The translations under genes were made by a program, and so were the position numbers. From contig OY735201.1 of the NCBI GenBank assembly GCA_963457665.1, positions 25,555,387 through 25,619,386 of the forward strand: a stretch of DNA of 64,000 nt. Reading direction: 5' to 3'. This stretch comes from Thysanoteuthis rhombus. Its lineage: Eukaryota > Mollusca > Cephalopoda > Oegopsida > Thysanoteuthidae. The notes beneath the pieces are model-generated. The model was not told the DNA's origin and searched no databases. It saw only the letters and a list, made by a program, of their open reading frames with translations. Shown piece after piece: positions 62,588 through 64,000 of the stretch (position 1 is the stretch's first letter; the number at the start of each line of letters is the position of its first letter).

Positions 62588-62940
62588 AGCAAGCAATCAT
62601 ACGTACATGGTGCTAGATGGCTAAAGCTTTAAACATTCTATTCTATCGTATGAAATTAATTTTTTTCATTTTGATATCCCCTTTCAAGTGGGGAATCGAA
62701 TTCGAAATGTAAGTGTATTGTAAATTGATGTCTTAGTTCGGGTCTGGCTGGATTTACACTTTTTTTTTTAAAGACTTTATTTCGACCACTGATTAACATA
62801 TGACGAGAGCAGTTACATTCATTGTTCACCTCTTGATATGATTTTCAACTGATCAACCCCAACAAGGATTGCTGCCAAAAGACGTTGATAGAGAGACTGT
62901 TTCAATTGATTAGCAAACCAAACCTGTTATATTTATACTT
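62485..62940 (-). repeat. Family A repeat carrying a (CTGG)n expansion
   Basis: Minus-strand copy. The end TAGAAACTGTCAACG (plus strand, near 62503) matches the family terminus. The head reads GATCAACCCCAACAAGGATT, GCTGCCAAAAGACGTTGATA and AAACCAAACCTGTT on the plus strand. The (CTGG)9 run at 62550-62587 sits where other copies have AGCCAGCCAGCAGCC. Confidence 0.78.
62550..62587. repeat. (CTGG)n microsatellite inside family A
   Basis: Nine perfect CTGG units followed by CTAG. Flanks belong to a family A copy. Confidence 0.95.
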
Positions 62941-63099
62941 TAGCCAGTAATACTCCGACATAATCATGTACGTGTACGTCAGTTCAATCGTGTGTTTGCT
63001 CATAATCTTTTTTTTTTTAACTGACCCAAACAATTGCACCAAACCTATCAATCATATATAAATTCATTATTGCAAAAAAAATTCTCAAAACGATACATT

Positions 63100-63520
63100 T
63101 TGGCATGACGAAAAACACACCGAGACATGCAAAGACGCCATCCACGATTGCCCACCCCCAGAACTGAGCAATGATATTAGGCACGGCCGTCTCTTCGCGA
63201 GACACTGGCTACCAGAAGTATACTAATTAACAATATGTCGCCAAATGCCATGCATACTTGTGTACCATGCCGCACCAGATGGGTGATCAGTCTGCTTTTC
63301 ACAGAGACACAGCACACAGTAAACTCGAGCAGGAATAACAGACTAATGAAGAATCGAAAGTAAAGAGAGTAAGAGAGTAATCTCGGGAGAGAGATTGGTG
63401 TTTTGAAATGTAGTGGCTGATTGCGTGATATTCGTAGATTAGCCCCGGCCGATTGAATCGGCTGGGGACAATAATTAGGTGTTATTAACGCGACCAATTA
63501 GGGAGGAAGGCTAAATGAAA
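63100..63520. promoter_or_regulatory. Less AT-rich unique block with hairpin, possible regulatory or 5' exon region
   Basis: Base composition is visibly less AT-rich than the surroundings, with CpG-bearing words such as TCTTCGCGAGAC and AACGCGACC. It holds a hairpin at 63443-63467, and GACAATAATTAGG and GACCAATTAGGG sites. An open frame of 106 codons lies on the minus strand (63177-63497) but shows no recognised domain. No clear promoter element or splice site was identified. Confidence 0.25.
63443..63467. other. Hairpin, 11-bp arms
   Basis: CCCCGGCCGAT, loop TGA, ATCGGCTGGGG. Ten of eleven arm positions pair canonically, and the eleventh can form a G-T wobble in one strand. Confidence 0.75.
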
Positions 63521-63576
63521 AACTCAACTTTCAGTAGGCCACGTCTCTGTTCGAGTCTTCAGTGGGGAATCGCGTG

Positions 63577-63610
63577 TTTTATCAACTGTCGTGACTGATA
63601 GGAATTTCCT
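63577..63610 (+). repeat. 34-bp direct repeat, first unit
   Basis: TTTTATCAACTGTC, ten variable bases, then GGAATTTCCT. The same arrangement returns at 63967-64000, exactly 390 bp later. Confidence 0.8.
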
Positions 63611-63966
63611 AAGTTCGGGTACAGTTGTCAAGGAAATTTCAGAGCAGGGCGTGGCACCATTTTTCTGTATTACAAGCTAAGGATGGGTGCACTGCTTGGG
63701 GATAGGTCAGTGAGCTGCATTAGAGGATAATTCTTACTGCGTGGTGATTTTGATTTTCACTGGGTACCCAACGTTTATTGCAAATTAAACTAAACTCAAT
63801 ATACCCGTCGCCATAGTCCAGATTAATCCAAGAATACGAATAAGAATAGTGACCTTAACCAGTGAATACCATTGGTCAGTTCGATTCTCACAGGGTTGCA
63901 TCAATTTTAAACCTTATTTCAGACTTATCTAACTTTACTTTTAGTCTTAAATTAGGAATTGGATTT

Positions 63967-64000
63967 TTTTATCAACTGTCATACCAGGAAGGAATTTCCT
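63967..64000 (+). repeat. 34-bp direct repeat, second unit, at the window edge
   Basis: TTTTATCAACTGTC, ten variable bases, GGAATTTCCT. The repeat may continue past the window. The palindrome-like GGAATTTCC resembles a Rel/NF-kB half-site pair. Confidence 0.8.

Noticed and set aside
63177..63497. A 106-codon minus-strand frame as a host exon
   Set aside because: No domain recognised and no clear splice sites; the region is kept only as a possible regulatory or 5' exon block.

Overview
The window looks like intergenic or intronic DNA from an invertebrate animal nuclear genome. It is AT-rich and crowded with long (TA)n, (CA)n, (CT)n, (TATC)n and (AAT)n arrays. It holds decayed RTE-clade non-LTR retrotransposons and several dispersed repeat families, and shows no operon-like gene packing. 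The microsatellite habit, the RTE type with a (GAT)n tail, and a repeat beginning 'CTAGCTGAGGTATGCAGCG' right after a (TA)n array suggest a mollusc, perhaps a cephalopod. That assignment is an inference and is not proven by the sequence.

I found no convincing host protein-coding exon, rRNA or intact tRNA gene. The only recognisable protein sequence is from retrotransposons. The best copy (about 17440-20530, minus strand) carries an apurinic-type endonuclease, a reverse transcriptase and an RTE C-terminal region, broken by stops and frameshifts. It ends in a (GAT)n tail. Four more relics lie at 43188-43510, 46865-48098, 52300-54818 and 58305-58700. Two of them (43.2 kb and 46.9-48.1 kb) have their 5' part inverted against their 3' part with nearly abutting breakpoints, the structure expected from twin priming. 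A separate LINE remnant lies at 34415-34830.

Layout. 0-8 kb: microsatellites, one tail of repeat family A, and three copies of family B, two of them facing each other. 8-16 kb: microsatellites, a purine tract, four family A copies, one family D copy. 17-21 kb: the main RTE copy. 21-25 kb: microsatellites. 25-31 kb: three family A copies, the second family D copy, a 1-kb polypurine tract and a diverged tandem repeat. 31-34 kb: mostly unique sequence. 34-46 kb: LINE relic, family A copies, microsatellites, tRNA-like SINE heads, an RTE relic and a degenerate minisatellite. 46-55 kb: two RTE relics around a non-repetitive, homeodomain-site-like block. 56-64 kb: family A, a 'GCGTTGCC' repeat with internal direct copies, a short signal-peptide-like ORF, an RTE relic, and a less AT-rich 3' end with a hairpin and a 34-bp direct repeat.

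The main candidate for something undescribed is family A. It has at least 15 copies in 64 kb, in both orientations, about 400-450 bp each, non-coding, with short complementary ends (AGAAACTGTCA / TGACAGTTTCT), which suggests a MITE-like element. The genes do not form a pathway; the window is a record of mobile-element insertion and simple-repeat growth.
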